A program made the position numbers and the translations under genes. A DNA stretch of 10,091 bases, taken from contig JAHWKS010000106.1 of the NCBI GenBank assembly GCA_019347795.1, positions 1 to 10,091 on the forward strand, in the 5' to 3' direction. The stretch comes from Planctomycetota bacterium. Its GTDB lineage: Bacteria; Planctomycetota; Planctomycetia; Pirellulales; Pirellulaceae. Below the pieces are notes generated by a model. That model saw only the letters and a list, made by a program, of their open reading frames with translations, made no database searches and was not told where the DNA came from. This document shows positions 1-6,412 of the stretch, in pieces; within the stretch, counting starts at the first letter, position 1; each line of letters begins with the position of its first letter.

Positions 1-279
1 GGCCGCATTCGTCTCAAGAGCTCCTTCGGCACGGCGGTGAAGTTCTGGGGCAAAAGCCTGTGGGGCAACGTCTCGACCTACGGCAAGCTGCTGGCGATGG
101 TCGCCCTGACCATGGGCGATCCGATCCTGATGGAGCGGCTCGGCGTCCCGCCGGGCAACCCGCTCGTGCCGCACACCGCGTCGGAATGGCTGGACGAACT
201 GCTGCACGCGCAAGGCGATCATGAGCACGCCGCGGTGCGACAAGCCAACCGGCCCGATGAAGGCGAGCCGGTGCGATAG
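1..279 (+). CDS. 3' end of an unrecognised protein (truncated by the window edge)
   Basis: The reading frame is open from base 1 to the TAG at 277-279 and gives 92 residues, so this is the C-terminal part of a longer protein whose start lies outside the window. The visible part contains a compact stretch rich in Trp, Gly, Leu and Met (FWGKSLWGN, then MVALTMGDPILMERLGVPPG) and ends in a charged, probably disordered tail. I do not recognise the family and assign no function. An in-frame GTG at 37 could in principle be a start, but the upstream codons read naturally into it, so continuation from the left is more likely. The stop codon lies inside an 11-bp direct repeat (277-287, repeated at 376-386) that flanks the palindromic element just downstream. 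The opposite-strand frame here has no recognisable product. Confidence 0.55.
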   Translation, partial: GRIRLKSSFGTAVKFWGKSLWGNVSTYGKLLAMVALTMGDPILMERLGVPPGNPLVPHTASEWLDELLHAQGDHEHAAVRQANRPDEGEPVR

Positions 280-290
280 CGGCAGGCAAG

Positions 291-365
291 GGGGTCGGGA
301 GTCTTTTTCGGTCGAAATGATTGCCGCATGGCAAAATGTGTTGACCGAAAAAGACTCCCGACCCC
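291..365. repeat. Palindromic element, copy 1 (intergenic)
   Basis: Two perfect 23-nt inverted arms (291-313 and 343-365; the left arm begins GGGGTCGGGAGTC and ends TTTTTCGGTC) enclose a 29-nt centre. The centre holds a small hairpin, TTGCC-GCAT-GGCAA. The element lies between the stop of the partial gene and the 3' end of dtd, which converge here, so its hairpin could form in both transcripts. It is not a classical intrinsic terminator, because the T-run is inside the stem rather than after it. It is flanked by 11-bp direct repeats TAGCGGCAGGC at 277-287 and 376-386. A diverged second copy with the same architecture is at 7480-7553. The flanks resemble a target-site duplication, which suggests a small non-autonomous mobile element; that is inference. 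Confidence 0.8.
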
Positions 366-412
366 TTGCATTCGGTAGCGGCAGGCGAGGGAAGGGCAAG
401 GCAGGGCCGCCG

Positions 413-862
413 TCAGAACAGCTTTCGGCTGTCCAGAAGCAACGTTACCGGACCGTCGTTCACCAGCTCCACATCCATGTGGGCCTGGAACAGGCCGGTG
501 GCGACCGGGACGCCGTGCGAGGCGGCTGCGGCGGCGAAGACCTCGTACAGGCGGTTCGCCTCTGCCGGCGGCGCCGCGTCGATGAAGCTCGGCCGGCGCC
601 CTTTGCGAACGTCCCCCAGCAGCGTGAACTGGCTGACCACGAGCAGCCCGCCATCGGCCTCCGTCAGCGAGCGGTTCATCTTCCCCTGCTCGTCCTCGAA
701 AATCCGCAGGCCGACGATCTTGTCGGCCAGGTAGCGAGCATCCTTCTCCTCGTCCCCCTGCGCGACGCCCAACAGCACCAGCAATCCGCGGCCGATCTCG
801 CCGACGATTTGCTCTTCGACGGTGACGCTGGCTCGGCGGACGCGTTGGACGCAGGCGCGCAT
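413..862 (-). CDS. dtd: D-aminoacyl-tRNA deacylase (D-Tyr-tRNA(Tyr) deacylase)
   Basis: This cytosolic homodimeric proofreading enzyme hydrolyses the ester between a D-amino acid (or mischarged glycine) and its tRNA, keeping D-residues out of translation. The 149-residue product has the usual family length and is complete. It starts [13 protein letters not shown], and both signature motifs are present: SQFTL at 77-81, containing the Thr80 position that lines the active site, and NDGPVT at 135-140, which carries the Gly-cisPro pair that rejects L-amino acids. The ATG at 862-860 is preceded by GGAG about 8 nt upstream, a reasonable ribosome-binding site. The gene starts 25 bp after the stop of the membrane-protein gene on the same strand, so the two are probably co-transcribed. 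No functional link between them is evident. The family assignment is secure from the motifs. Confidence 0.97.
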   Translation of the reverse strand: MRACVQRVRRASVTVEEQIVGEIGRGLLVLLGVAQGDEEKDARYLADKIVGLRIFEDEQGKMNRSLTEADGGLLVVSQFTLLGDVRKGRRPSFIDAAPPAEANRLYEVFAAAAASHGVPVATGLFQAHMDVELVNDGPVTLLLDSRKLF

Positions 863-887
863 GAGCGAACTCCGGCGGGATGTGGAT

Positions 888-1547
888 TCACTCCACCAAC
901 AGCCCGTGCTCCTGGCGGATGCGCCGCACGTCGGCGACGACCTCGGTGATGACCTGATAGTTCGCCGCGAGATTGCGTGCCTGCGTCAGGAACGACCAGC
1001 CGATGAAGGCGACGCCCGCCACGGCGACGGCGTAATGCCACGCGACCCACTCCGCGGAGTCTTGCACGCCGGAGCTGGGATCCGACGCGGCGCCCAACGC
1101 GATGACGCCGAGGATCGTCAAGATCGCCCCCAGCGCCCACGGGAAAGTGCTTCGCTTGAGCGCATCGCTCCGGCGGGTGTAATCCGGGTTCAAGCGGTAG
1201 GTTTCTGCGACTTCGCGGACCCAGCGCGTCGTGCCGATGAAGTATGTCACCGTGATGCTGTTCACCAGCACGGTCACCAGCGCCGCGGCAATGCCGACCA
1301 GCATGTGCAGATGAGCGAAGTTCACCGCCGGCTCAACCTCGGCCGCCACCGCCACGAGCTTCCCCCGCGCCGCCTTCCGCTTCTCGAGCGAGGTGTCGGG
1401 CGCTCGGGCGACCGCCTCCACCTCGCGCTGCGCTTCCAGAATCCGATCGGCCGAGGCGTTGTAATCGCCGGTGGAAAGCCCCAGCGCGACGCTCAACACC
1501 AGCAGCAGGAACGCGAAGAGCGCCAGACTGGAAAAGATGCGAGTCAC
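888..1547 (-). CDS. Four-helix membrane protein of unknown function
   Basis: The predicted product has 219 residues. Four hydrophobic segments can be read: about 5-25 at the N-terminus, 82-104, 136-156 and 167-187. A charged, Ala/Glu-rich, helix-forming stretch (about 34-75) lies between the first two, and the C-terminal tail (about 188-219) is charged and soluble. The segment [21 protein letters not shown] at the end of helix 2 looks like the most conserved part, and I believe similar proteins occur in planctomycetes, though I cannot name a family. No catalytic motif is visible. The start is GTG at 1547-1545, chosen because a hydrophobic signal-anchor follows directly; no clear Shine-Dalgarno precedes it and no better upstream start exists. 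It lies 139 bp from the divergent pdxA and 25 bp upstream of dtd, probably as the first gene of a two-gene transcript. Confidence 0.8.
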   Translation of the reverse strand: MTRIFSSLALFAFLLLVLSVALGLSTGDYNASADRILEAQREVEAVARAPDTSLEKRKAARGKLVAVAAEVEPAVNFAHLHMLVGIAAALVTVLVNSITVTYFIGTTRWVREVAETYRLNPDYTRRSDALKRSTFPWALGAILTILGVIALGAASDPSSGVQDSAEWVAWHYAVAVAGVAFIGWSFLTQARNLAANYQVITEVVADVRRIRQEHGLLVE

Positions 1548-1674
1548 GGCGGGAGTCGGCCGAAGGCGCCTGTTGGCCAGTAGGCGGGATATGAAGCGTG
1601 GTCGTGTGAGACGTCATTTTACGCCCCCCTCCCCTGCCCCGCCACCGGCCCTGTCTCGCTCGCGGCGCCGCGCC

Positions 1675-1680
1675 TACAAT
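1675..1680 (+). promoter_or_regulatory. Candidate -10 box for a leaderless pdxA transcript
   Basis: TACAAT ends only 6 nt before the pdxA ATG at 1687. If it is a sigma70-type -10 element, transcription would begin at or next to the A of the start codon, giving a leaderless mRNA. There is no Shine-Dalgarno sequence in the gap, which agrees with this. The hexamer at the expected -35 position (around 1652-1657) matches TTGACA poorly. The call is therefore tentative. Confidence 0.35.
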
Positions 1681-1686
1681 TTCCGC

Positions 1687-2778
1687 ATGGAGCATGAGAA
1701 GCCCTTATTGGCGATGACGCTCGGCGACCCGGCCGGCGTGGGACCGGAGATCATCGCCGCCGCCTGGAGCTCGCCCGAGCTGCACGCGATCGCTCGCCCG
1801 GTGGCGGTCGGCCACCCGGCTGTCTTGCGGCGTGCGGTGAAGTTGCTGGGATCGTCGGCGGCTGTGCTCGAAGTTGACGAGCCGGATGACGCCGATCCAA
1901 CCCCAGCTCACATCCCCTGCCTTCCCTGCGGCTCGGACGATGCGGCCGACGCGCCCCCGGCGGTGATCGACGCCCGCGGCGGACAGGCGGCCTACGACGC
2001 CCTCGTGCGGGCGGCGGAGCTGGCGAAGTCCGGCCGCGTTGACGGCATCGTCACCGCGCCGCTTCACAAGGCGGCGTTGTGGGAGGCCGGCCATCGCTAT
2101 CCCGGCCATACCGAGCTGCTTGCCGAACTGTGCGGCGTGCGCGACGTGGCGATGATGCTGTACCTGGCGCCGGGACCGCAGATTCACGGCCGCGGCGGAC
2201 TCGGCGTAGCGCACGTGACGCTGCACATGGCGCTGCGAGACGTGTTTTCGCACCTGACGGTTGAGAATATCGTCTCGCGCGTTCGACTGGCCGACGACGT
2301 GATGCGGGCCATGCTGCATAGTAGTAGGCACACTCCGTGTGCCGTCAGCAACGGCACACGGAGCGTGCCTGCTACTATCGGCGTGTGTGCCTTGAACCCG
2401 CACGCCGGTGAGCAGGGCTTGTTCGGCGATGAGGAGCAGCGGGTGATCGCCCCCGCGGTCGAGCAAGCGCGGTCGGCCGGCTTCGTCGTGGAAGGTCCCC
2501 TGCCCGCCGATACGCTGCTGGCCCGCGCGGCGGCCGGAGAGTTCGACGCCGTGGTCGCGATGTATCACGATCAGGGACACATCGCGCTGAAGCTGCTCGG
2601 CATGCATCGGGCGGTGAACGTCACCCTCGGTCTGCCGATCATCCGCACCAGCGTCGCCCACGGCACCGCCTTCGACCTCGCCTGGCAAGGCCGCGCCGAG
2701 TGGAGCGGGCTGGTGGAAGCCGTTCGAGTCGCTACAAAGCTGGCGAATAGCGAATGGCGAGTGGCGAATAGGGGGTAG
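1687..2778 (+). CDS. pdxA: 4-hydroxythreonine-4-phosphate dehydrogenase
   Basis: PdxA oxidises 4-phosphohydroxy-L-threonine with NAD(P)+ in the DXP-dependent pyridoxal-phosphate pathway; the product goes to PdxJ. The 363-residue protein shows the family motifs in order: GDPAGVGPE at 13-21, TAPLHK, GHTELLA with His141, the HVTLH segment with His180, NPHAGE, YHDQGH with His294, and IRTS followed by HGTAFDLA. The three histidines match the metal-binding histidines of the family. The protein is longer than the usual ~330 residues for two visible reasons. Residues 211-231 are encoded by a 61-bp palindrome inserted just before the NPHAGE region, and the last ~12 residues are read from a heptamer repeat array that also leads to the stop. 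All motifs downstream of the insertion stay in frame. The ATG at 1687 is chosen because the frame upstream of it overlaps the divergent gene and the family N-terminus begins here. Confidence 0.95.
   Translation: MEHEKPLLAMTLGDPAGVGPEIIAAAWSSPELHAIARPVAVGHPAVLRRAVKLLGSSAAVLEVDEPDDADPTPAHIPCLPCGSDDAADAPPAVIDARGGQAAYDALVRAAELAKSGRVDGIVTAPLHKAALWEAGHRYPGHTELLAELCGVRDVAMMLYLAPGPQIHGRGGLGVAHVTLHMALRDVFSHLTVENIVSRVRLADDVMRAMLHSSRHTPCAVSNGTRSVPATIGVCALNPHAGEQGLFGDEEQRVIAPAVEQARSAGFVVEGPLPADTLLARAAAGEFDAVVAMYHDQGHIALKLLGMHRAVNVTLGLPIIRTSVAHGTAFDLAWQGRAEWSGLVEAVRVATKLANSEWRVANRG
2318..2378. repeat. 61-bp palindrome inserted in pdxA
   Basis: Arms of 28 nt (2318-2345 and 2351-2378) pair with only two mismatches around a 5-nt loop, CAGCA. 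The core of the left arm is GGCACACTCCGTGTGCCGT and the ends carry TAGTAG/CTACTA. It is read in the pdxA frame as SSRHTPCAVSNGTRSVPAT, and the opposite strand encodes a very similar peptide because the element is symmetric. It is open in both of these frames. No convincing target-site duplication is visible. The sequence differs from the 75-bp palindromic element at 291-365, so this is a separate repeat family. Confidence 0.85.
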
Positions 2779-2853
2779 GATTGCGGTCGCCGGTTACATC
2801 ATCCGCCAGTCATCACTCCATTCGCCATTCGCCACTCACTATTCGCCATTCTT
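2743..2853. repeat. Inverted pair of GCGARTR heptamer arrays, copy A
   Basis: Four tandem heptamers (GCGAATA, GCGAATG, GCGAGTG, GCGAATA) occupy 2743-2770. The reverse-complement form (CATTCGC, CATTCGC, CACTCAC, TATTCGC and a degenerate unit) occupies 2819-2853. The two arrays could pair as a long hairpin around a 48-nt spacer. The left array encodes the pdxA C-terminus and is followed by GGGGG and the TAG stop; the right array ends 4 nt before the start codon of the phosphatase gene. A second pair with the same unit is at 3496-3609. Confidence 0.88.
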
Positions 2854-2857
2854 CCCG

Positions 2858-3510
2858 ATGCCTCCCCTCCCCTGCCCCGACGATACCTGTCTTCTCTATC
2901 TCGTGCGGCACGGCGCCACGGAGAATAATCTCGCTCGACCGCCGGTGTTGCAAGGCCGCGGGGTGAACCTCGGGCTGTCCCCCGCTGGAGTGCGACAAGC
3001 GTGGCGCACGGCAGAGTTCTTTCGCTCGCGGAAGCTGGCGGCGGCGTACAGCAGCAATCTGCGAAGGGCGATCGAGACGGCCCAGATCATCGCCGAGCCG
3101 CACGGGCTTGAGGTGACGCAGCTCGAGTCGATCACGGAAGTGGATGTCGGCCACTGGGAAGGCCGCAATTGGACCGAGATCGCCGAAACGTACGCCAAGG
3201 AATATGCACTCTTCATGGAGGACCCCGGCGTGTACGGCTACGTCGGCGGCGAGACGATGGCGCAAGTCGAAGCGCGCGTCTTCCCTGCCCTGCGGCGAAT
3301 CATGGCCGACCATCTCGGCCAGCGCGTGCTGGTGGTCGCCCACACGTGGTGAACCGCTCCTTCCTGGCGGCGCTGTTGGGACTGCCGATGTCCCGCGCCC
3401 GCGGCATCCGCCAAGACAACTGCGGCGTGAACGTCGTGCGGTACCAGCGGGAGGAGATGGAGCTGATCACGCTGAACGCGGCGTTTCACCTGGCGGCGAG
3501 TAGCGAGTAG
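2858..3510 (+). pseudogene. Histidine phosphatase (phosphoglycerate-mutase-like), frameshifted
   Basis: The N-terminal part (2858-3352, 164 residues) has the phosphohistidine loop LVRHGATENN with catalytic His18, then LSPAGVRQA, the YSSNLRRAIETAQI segment, the acid region ITEVDVGHWEGRNW, and VLVVAH with the second catalytic His162. Immediately after this histidine the frame runs into TGA at 3350. Continuing one frame over gives VVNRSFLAALLGLP and the rest of a typical C-terminus to the TAG at 3508. The sequence CACACGTGGTGAAC looks like CACAACGTGGTGAAC with one A lost, which would restore AHNVVNRS. The substrate cannot be told from the sequence; CobC-like or broad phosphatases are possible. 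The ATG at 2858 has no Shine-Dalgarno and is followed by a CTCCCCTGCC repeat read as PLPCP. The break may be a real mutation or a one-base sequence error. No slippery site supports programmed frameshifting. Confidence 0.8.
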
Positions 3511-3609
3511 CGAATAGCAAATGGCGAGTAGCAAATGGCGAGTAGGGGGTGCAATTTGCTGGGCATGCACACCGCTTTCCCTATTCGCTACTCGCCACTC
3601 GCTATTCGC
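3496..3609. repeat. Inverted pair of GCGARTR heptamer arrays, copy B
   Basis: Seven direct heptamers (GCGAGTA, GCGAGTA, GCGAATA, GCAAATG, GCGAGTA, GCAAATG, GCGAGTA) occupy 3496-3544 and are followed by GGGGG. Four reverse-complement units (TATTCGC, TACTCGC, CACTCGC, TATTCGC) occupy 3582-3609. The 37-nt spacer contains GCATGC. The array lies between two convergent genes and provides the terminal codons and TAG stop of each: the phosphatase frame ends at 3508-3510 and the LolA-like gene ends at 3590-3588. The pair can fold into a long hairpin in either transcript, so a role as a bidirectional transcription or mRNA 3'-end barrier is plausible but not shown. Confidence 0.9.
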
Positions 3610-4475
3610 CTCTCCACTCCCAGCTTCCGCAGATACAGCTCCGTGTGATCGGCGACTTCCTGCTCGCCGGGGTTGAATTGGAACTGCAGCGGATCGAGCT
3701 GGGCGCCGAATTGGACTTCGAACAGCTCCAGGGTCAAGAGGGGACTCCACCCCCTCCCCTCCCCTGCCTCGGGCGCCGGGCGGCTGCGGCGGAATTCGAT
3801 CTGGTAGGGAAACAGATCGTCCCGCCCCAGCACCACTTGCACCTGCTCGGGCAGCTCCGGCGGGAGCGAAGCGGCGTCGGCCGATTCACGTTCGGGCACA
3901 AGTCGCGCCAGCGCCTCGGGGCGCCAGGCGCCTTCGATCACCCATACGCCCAGGCCGCCGAACTCCGCCGGCCGGGCCGCTGCGAACTGGAAGTTTTCGT
4001 TCAGCCCCCTTAAGAGCGCCGGCAGTCCGCCCAGCACCATCCAGTCGGCGCCGAGGTCCGCCGGGGGCGTCTCGCGTGCCGCGGCCATCTCGCGACGAAC
4101 TCGCTGCAGATCGACGTAGCTGATCATCGCCGCCCCGGGTACTTCGCGGCGGATCCACAGTTGGGCGCCGTTGCTCACGTGCGTCAGCGATGAGGTCTGC
4201 CCCGCCAGTTGCAGCTTCAGCTCCAACCGCAGCATCTTCTCCGGCGCGTCTCCCAGTTGCAGATAGCTGCCCGTGCCGACCAGCTCTTCGCCGAACATCT
4301 GCACCCGCTGCCGCACTTTGGCCGACAGCGCCGGCTGGCGATACAAGGATTGTGCGGCCTGCACTAATAACGACTGTCCCGCGGGCGGGGCAACTTGCGG
4401 AGTTTGAGCGGATAACGGCAAGGCGAAGGCCGAGGTCCATAGCGCCGCAATCAGGCTGGGCAAAGTGTGCTTCAT
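3588..4475 (-). CDS. Secreted LolA-like protein of unknown function
   Basis: The predicted product has 295 residues with an N-terminal signal peptide (MKHTLPSLIAALWTSAFA, likely cleaved after LSA at residue 23), so it is probably exported. The mature part opens with a helix-rich segment (LLVQAAQSLYRQPALSAKVRQRVQMFGEELVGTG, read here in pieces) followed by strands such as SYLQLGD and MLRLELKLQL, a pattern like the LolA/LppX-type half-barrel fold seen in outer-membrane lipoprotein-sorting relatives. The C-terminal FQFNPGEQEVADHTELYLRK segment also fits such proteins. The exact family is uncertain. Around residues 228-243 an Arg/Pro/Gly-rich loop coincides with the CTCCCCTGCC repeat on the opposite strand (3759-3768) and looks inserted. 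The last residues (RIASGE) and stop are read from heptamer array B. No clear ribosome-binding site precedes the ATG at 4475. Confidence 0.72.
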   Translation of the reverse strand: MKHTLPSLIAALWTSAFALPLSAQTPQVAPPAGQSLLVQAAQSLYRQPALSAKVRQRVQMFGEELVGTGSYLQLGDAPEKMLRLELKLQLAGQTSSLTHVSNGAQLWIRREVPGAAMISYVDLQRVRREMAAARETPPADLGADWMVLGGLPALLRGLNENFQFAAARPAEFGGLGVWVIEGAWRPEALARLVPERESADAASLPPELPEQVQVVLGRDDLFPYQIEFRRSRPAPEAGEGRGWSPLLTLELFEVQFGAQLDPLQFQFNPGEQEVADHTELYLRKLGVERRIASGE

Positions 4476-4730
4476 GGTGCGGTTGTGCGGGTTTTGTCAA
4501 AGAATCTCGTTGTGCCGGACCGAGAATTATCCCACGGACGCATTCTTCGCCTGCGCCGCGCCCCGCGCGCGGCCGAGCGGAGTGAAGGGCGAGGCATTCT
4601 AAAAACGCCCTCCCCTGCCGTCCATGCCAACTTCCCATTGATGATATCAACCGTAAGCGACGATCGATCGGCGCCGCCGCTTGGACCAATCGCACGCCAC
4701 GGCGGCGACCTTGAGTACCGGGGGGACTCC
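4476..4730. other. Divergent intergenic region
   Basis: This 255-bp stretch separates two divergent envelope-protein genes and should hold both promoters. On the minus strand a GATAAT (complement of 4526-4531) is a possible -10 for the LolA-like gene. On the plus strand a 13-bp inverted repeat, TTGATGATATCAA (4638-4650), could be an operator or simply an AT-rich promoter core for the lipoprotein gene. A CTCCCCTGCC repeat is at 4610-4619. The reading frame of the downstream lipoprotein is open across the region, but its codons there do not look like protein and the signal peptide fixes the start at 4731. Confidence 0.4.
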
Positions 4731-6101
4731 ATGAACGCGAGAAGCTTGCTGACTTTACTCCTGGCGGCCGCCGCGGCGGCCGCCGGCGGCTGCGGAACGC
4801 CGCTCAAGCAACACAACCTGCCCCCGGCTCAACAACTGATGGAGCCGGGACCCGGCGTGGGCGGCCCCGGACCGGGCGTCTTGCCGCCAGTCGGCCCGCC
4901 GGTCGGGCCGATGGCCGGCTTCGGTCCGTACGGCTGCGCCCCGGCGGGCGCCCTCGGCGTGGGGATGCCCGGCCCCAGCGCCCAGATCTGGTTCGCCATT
5001 CCGGAAGGCGCCCAGGTTCGCTGGGAGGCGGGACCGTACGGCTTCGCCTCCACCCCACTGGTGATGCCGGGCCGACAGAACTTCCCGATGGGCGGGATCT
5101 ATCGCCTGAAACTGACGAACATCTACGATCGCCCGGGAGTGGAGCTGTATCCAACGCTGGAGATCAGCCCCGCCACGCCGCGCACGATCGCCTACCTGGA
5201 GCACAACGCGATTCCCATCCAGTTCACGGATGAGGACTTCGCCCAGGTGCTCGCCGGGAACATGGTCACCAAGGTGATTTACCTGCCCGATCCCGAGTTC
5301 CAGGAGTTGGTGGCTGGCGTGGAAACGCTCGTGAGCACCCGGCTCGATCCGGGATTGGATCCGATCGTCGAGGCTGATCGCCGCGGTGCCATCCTCGCGA
5401 TCCTCCGCATGGGCAACAAGGATTTGGAGACTCCCTCGGCGGGCGCCGGTTACGGGCCGATGCTCGGCGTCCCCGGAGCGCCGCTGCCTGGCTATCCGCA
5501 GGTTCCGGGTTATCCGCCGATGAACGGCTATCCTCCGGCGCCCGGCGCGCCGGGAGTTTTGCCGAACACGCCCGATGCTGCGACCCCATTGGATGAGCCG
5601 CCGGCGCCGCCCGATCCCAACGTCTCGCCGGCGGCTCATAACCATGAAGCGGCCGCGGCCGCAGGCGCCGCGCCGGGCGCCCTTCCGGTGCAGCCGGTGA
5701 GCGGAGGCCCCTACTATGCTCCGCCGATCTACCCGACCCACAGCCACTACGGCGCGCCGGCGGGACCGGTTCCCTACGGCGCCGCCGGAATGCCGCCGCC
5801 TTACGTGGTCGGCGTCACTGCGCCGACGTATGGCTATCCGATCACGGGCACTCCGATCGGCTTGCCTGGTCCGCCGCACATTCCGCTCGGCGTGCCTGCG
5901 GGTTTGCAGTCGCACAAGATGCGCAACTGGACTCGCACGCGATTGCCGCAGCCGACGGAGCACCAGAGGGTCCACGTGCAGCATCGCCCCGGTTTCAGCT
6001 ATCCGCGACCGGCGAGCCGTGCGTTCATCCAAACGCAGATGATCCACCCGGCCCCGAGCTACCGCCAGCCGCCGGGCAACAAGTTCAAGGTGATCCAGTA
6101 G
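4731..6101 (+). CDS. Pro/Gly-rich envelope lipoprotein with a duplicated-family core
   Basis: The predicted product has 456 residues. The first 20 form a lipoprotein signal peptide (MNARSLLTLLL, an Ala run, then AGGC) with Cys21 as the likely lipidated residue. Residues 22-83 are a Pro/Gly linker. Residues 84-230 form the only globular-looking part, with segments GGIYRLKLTNI, PIQFTDEDF, GNMVTKVIYLPDPEF and EADRRGAILAILRMG. Residues 238-390 are a low-complexity tail rich in Pro, Gly, Tyr and Ala (GYPQVPGYPPMNGYPPAPG is typical), and the last ~65 residues are basic. The core aligns with residues 58-204 of the gene at 6409-7203, so the two are paralogues. The ATG at 4731 has a GGGGGA upstream and directly precedes the signal peptide. 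The TAG stop lies at the start of a 115-bp tandem duplication. It is probably anchored in a membrane; the function is unknown. Confidence 0.85.
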   Translation: MNARSLLTLLLAAAAAAAGGCGTPLKQHNLPPAQQLMEPGPGVGGPGPGVLPPVGPPVGPMAGFGPYGCAPAGALGVGMPGPSAQIWFAIPEGAQVRWEAGPYGFASTPLVMPGRQNFPMGGIYRLKLTNIYDRPGVELYPTLEISPATPRTIAYLEHNAIPIQFTDEDFAQVLAGNMVTKVIYLPDPEFQELVAGVETLVSTRLDPGLDPIVEADRRGAILAILRMGNKDLETPSAGAGYGPMLGVPGAPLPGYPQVPGYPPMNGYPPAPGAPGVLPNTPDAATPLDEPPAPPDPNVSPAAHNHEAAAAAGAAPGALPVQPVSGGPYYAPPIYPTHSHYGAPAGPVPYGAAGMPPPYVVGVTAPTYGYPITGTPIGLPGPPHIPLGVPAGLQSHKMRNWTRTRLPQPTEHQRVHVQHRPGFSYPRPASRAFIQTQMIHPAPSYRQPPGNKFKVIQ

Positions 6102-6324
6102 GGTGCGATTGGAATGCGGCCGCGCTTCCGGCTGGGAGCGTGATCGCAGGCAAAGGAGTCAGGAGTCAGGGATCAGGAGTCAGTGAATCATCATCGGTTC
6201 TCGCTTCTGGGCTTAGGGTGCGATTGGAACGTGGCCGCGCTTCCGGCTGGGAGCGTGATCGCAAGCAAAGGAGTCAGGAGTCAGGGATCAGGAGTCAGTG
6301 AATCGTCGTCGGTTCTCGCTTCTG
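6099..6324 (+). repeat. 115-bp tandem duplication
   Basis: Two copies begin TAGGGTGCGATTGGAA at 6099 and at 6214, a period of 115 bp, and differ by only about five bases over roughly 110 bp. Each contains the segment CGCGCTTCCGGCTGGGAGCG and four GAGTCAG-type heptamers (6156-6183 and 6271-6298). The first copy includes the TAG stop codon of the upstream lipoprotein gene. With the heptamer array that follows, this fills the whole 307-bp gap between the two paralogous envelope genes. No gene is visible in the gap, and the opposite-strand open frame consists of repeat-encoded Ser/Gln/Gly/Val only. Confidence 0.92.
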
Positions 6325-6412
6325 ACTCCTGACTCCTGACCCCTGACCCCTGACTCCTGACCCCTGACTCCTGACCCCTGACTCCTGACTCCTGACCTGT
6401 GACGTCTGATGA
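6322..6412 (+). repeat. CTGACYC heptamer array running into a start codon
   Basis: Eleven head-to-tail heptamers alternate between CTGACTC and CTGACCC (6322-6398, the last one CTGACCT), followed by degenerate units GTGACGT and CTGATGA. The final degenerate unit contains the ATG (6409) of the next gene in the same heptamer phase. The array is the reverse complement of the GAGTCAG units in the preceding 115-bp repeats, so 6271-6298 and this array can form a long hairpin. There is no room for a normal ribosome-binding site before the start codon. Confidence 0.9.

Noticed and set aside
291..365. Intrinsic transcription terminator
   Set aside because: The T-run is inside the stem and no U-tract follows the hairpin; the same element occurs inside a coding gene.
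1471..1686. N-terminal extension of PdxA from an upstream in-frame ATG
   Set aside because: It would overlap the divergent membrane-protein gene and encode basic, low-complexity sequence; the PdxA family starts at about the ATG at 1687.
3336..3356. Programmed ribosomal frameshift in the phosphatase gene
   Set aside because: No slippery heptamer or stimulatory structure is visible; a simple one-base deletion explains the break.
4467..4730. Longer start for the Pro/Gly-rich lipoprotein
   Set aside because: The lipoprotein signal peptide begins at 4731, and the extension would bury it behind about 88 non-conserved residues.
4755..6047. 430-codon minus-strand open frame
   Set aside because: The Arg/His-rich composition is typical of an antisense shadow of GC-rich Pro/Gly coding DNA; the plus strand has a signal peptide and paralogy.
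6156..6398. Repeated units resembling a CRISPR array
   Set aside because: The units are 7 bp head to tail without spacers, and the larger repeat is a simple 115-bp tandem duplication; no cas gene is present.
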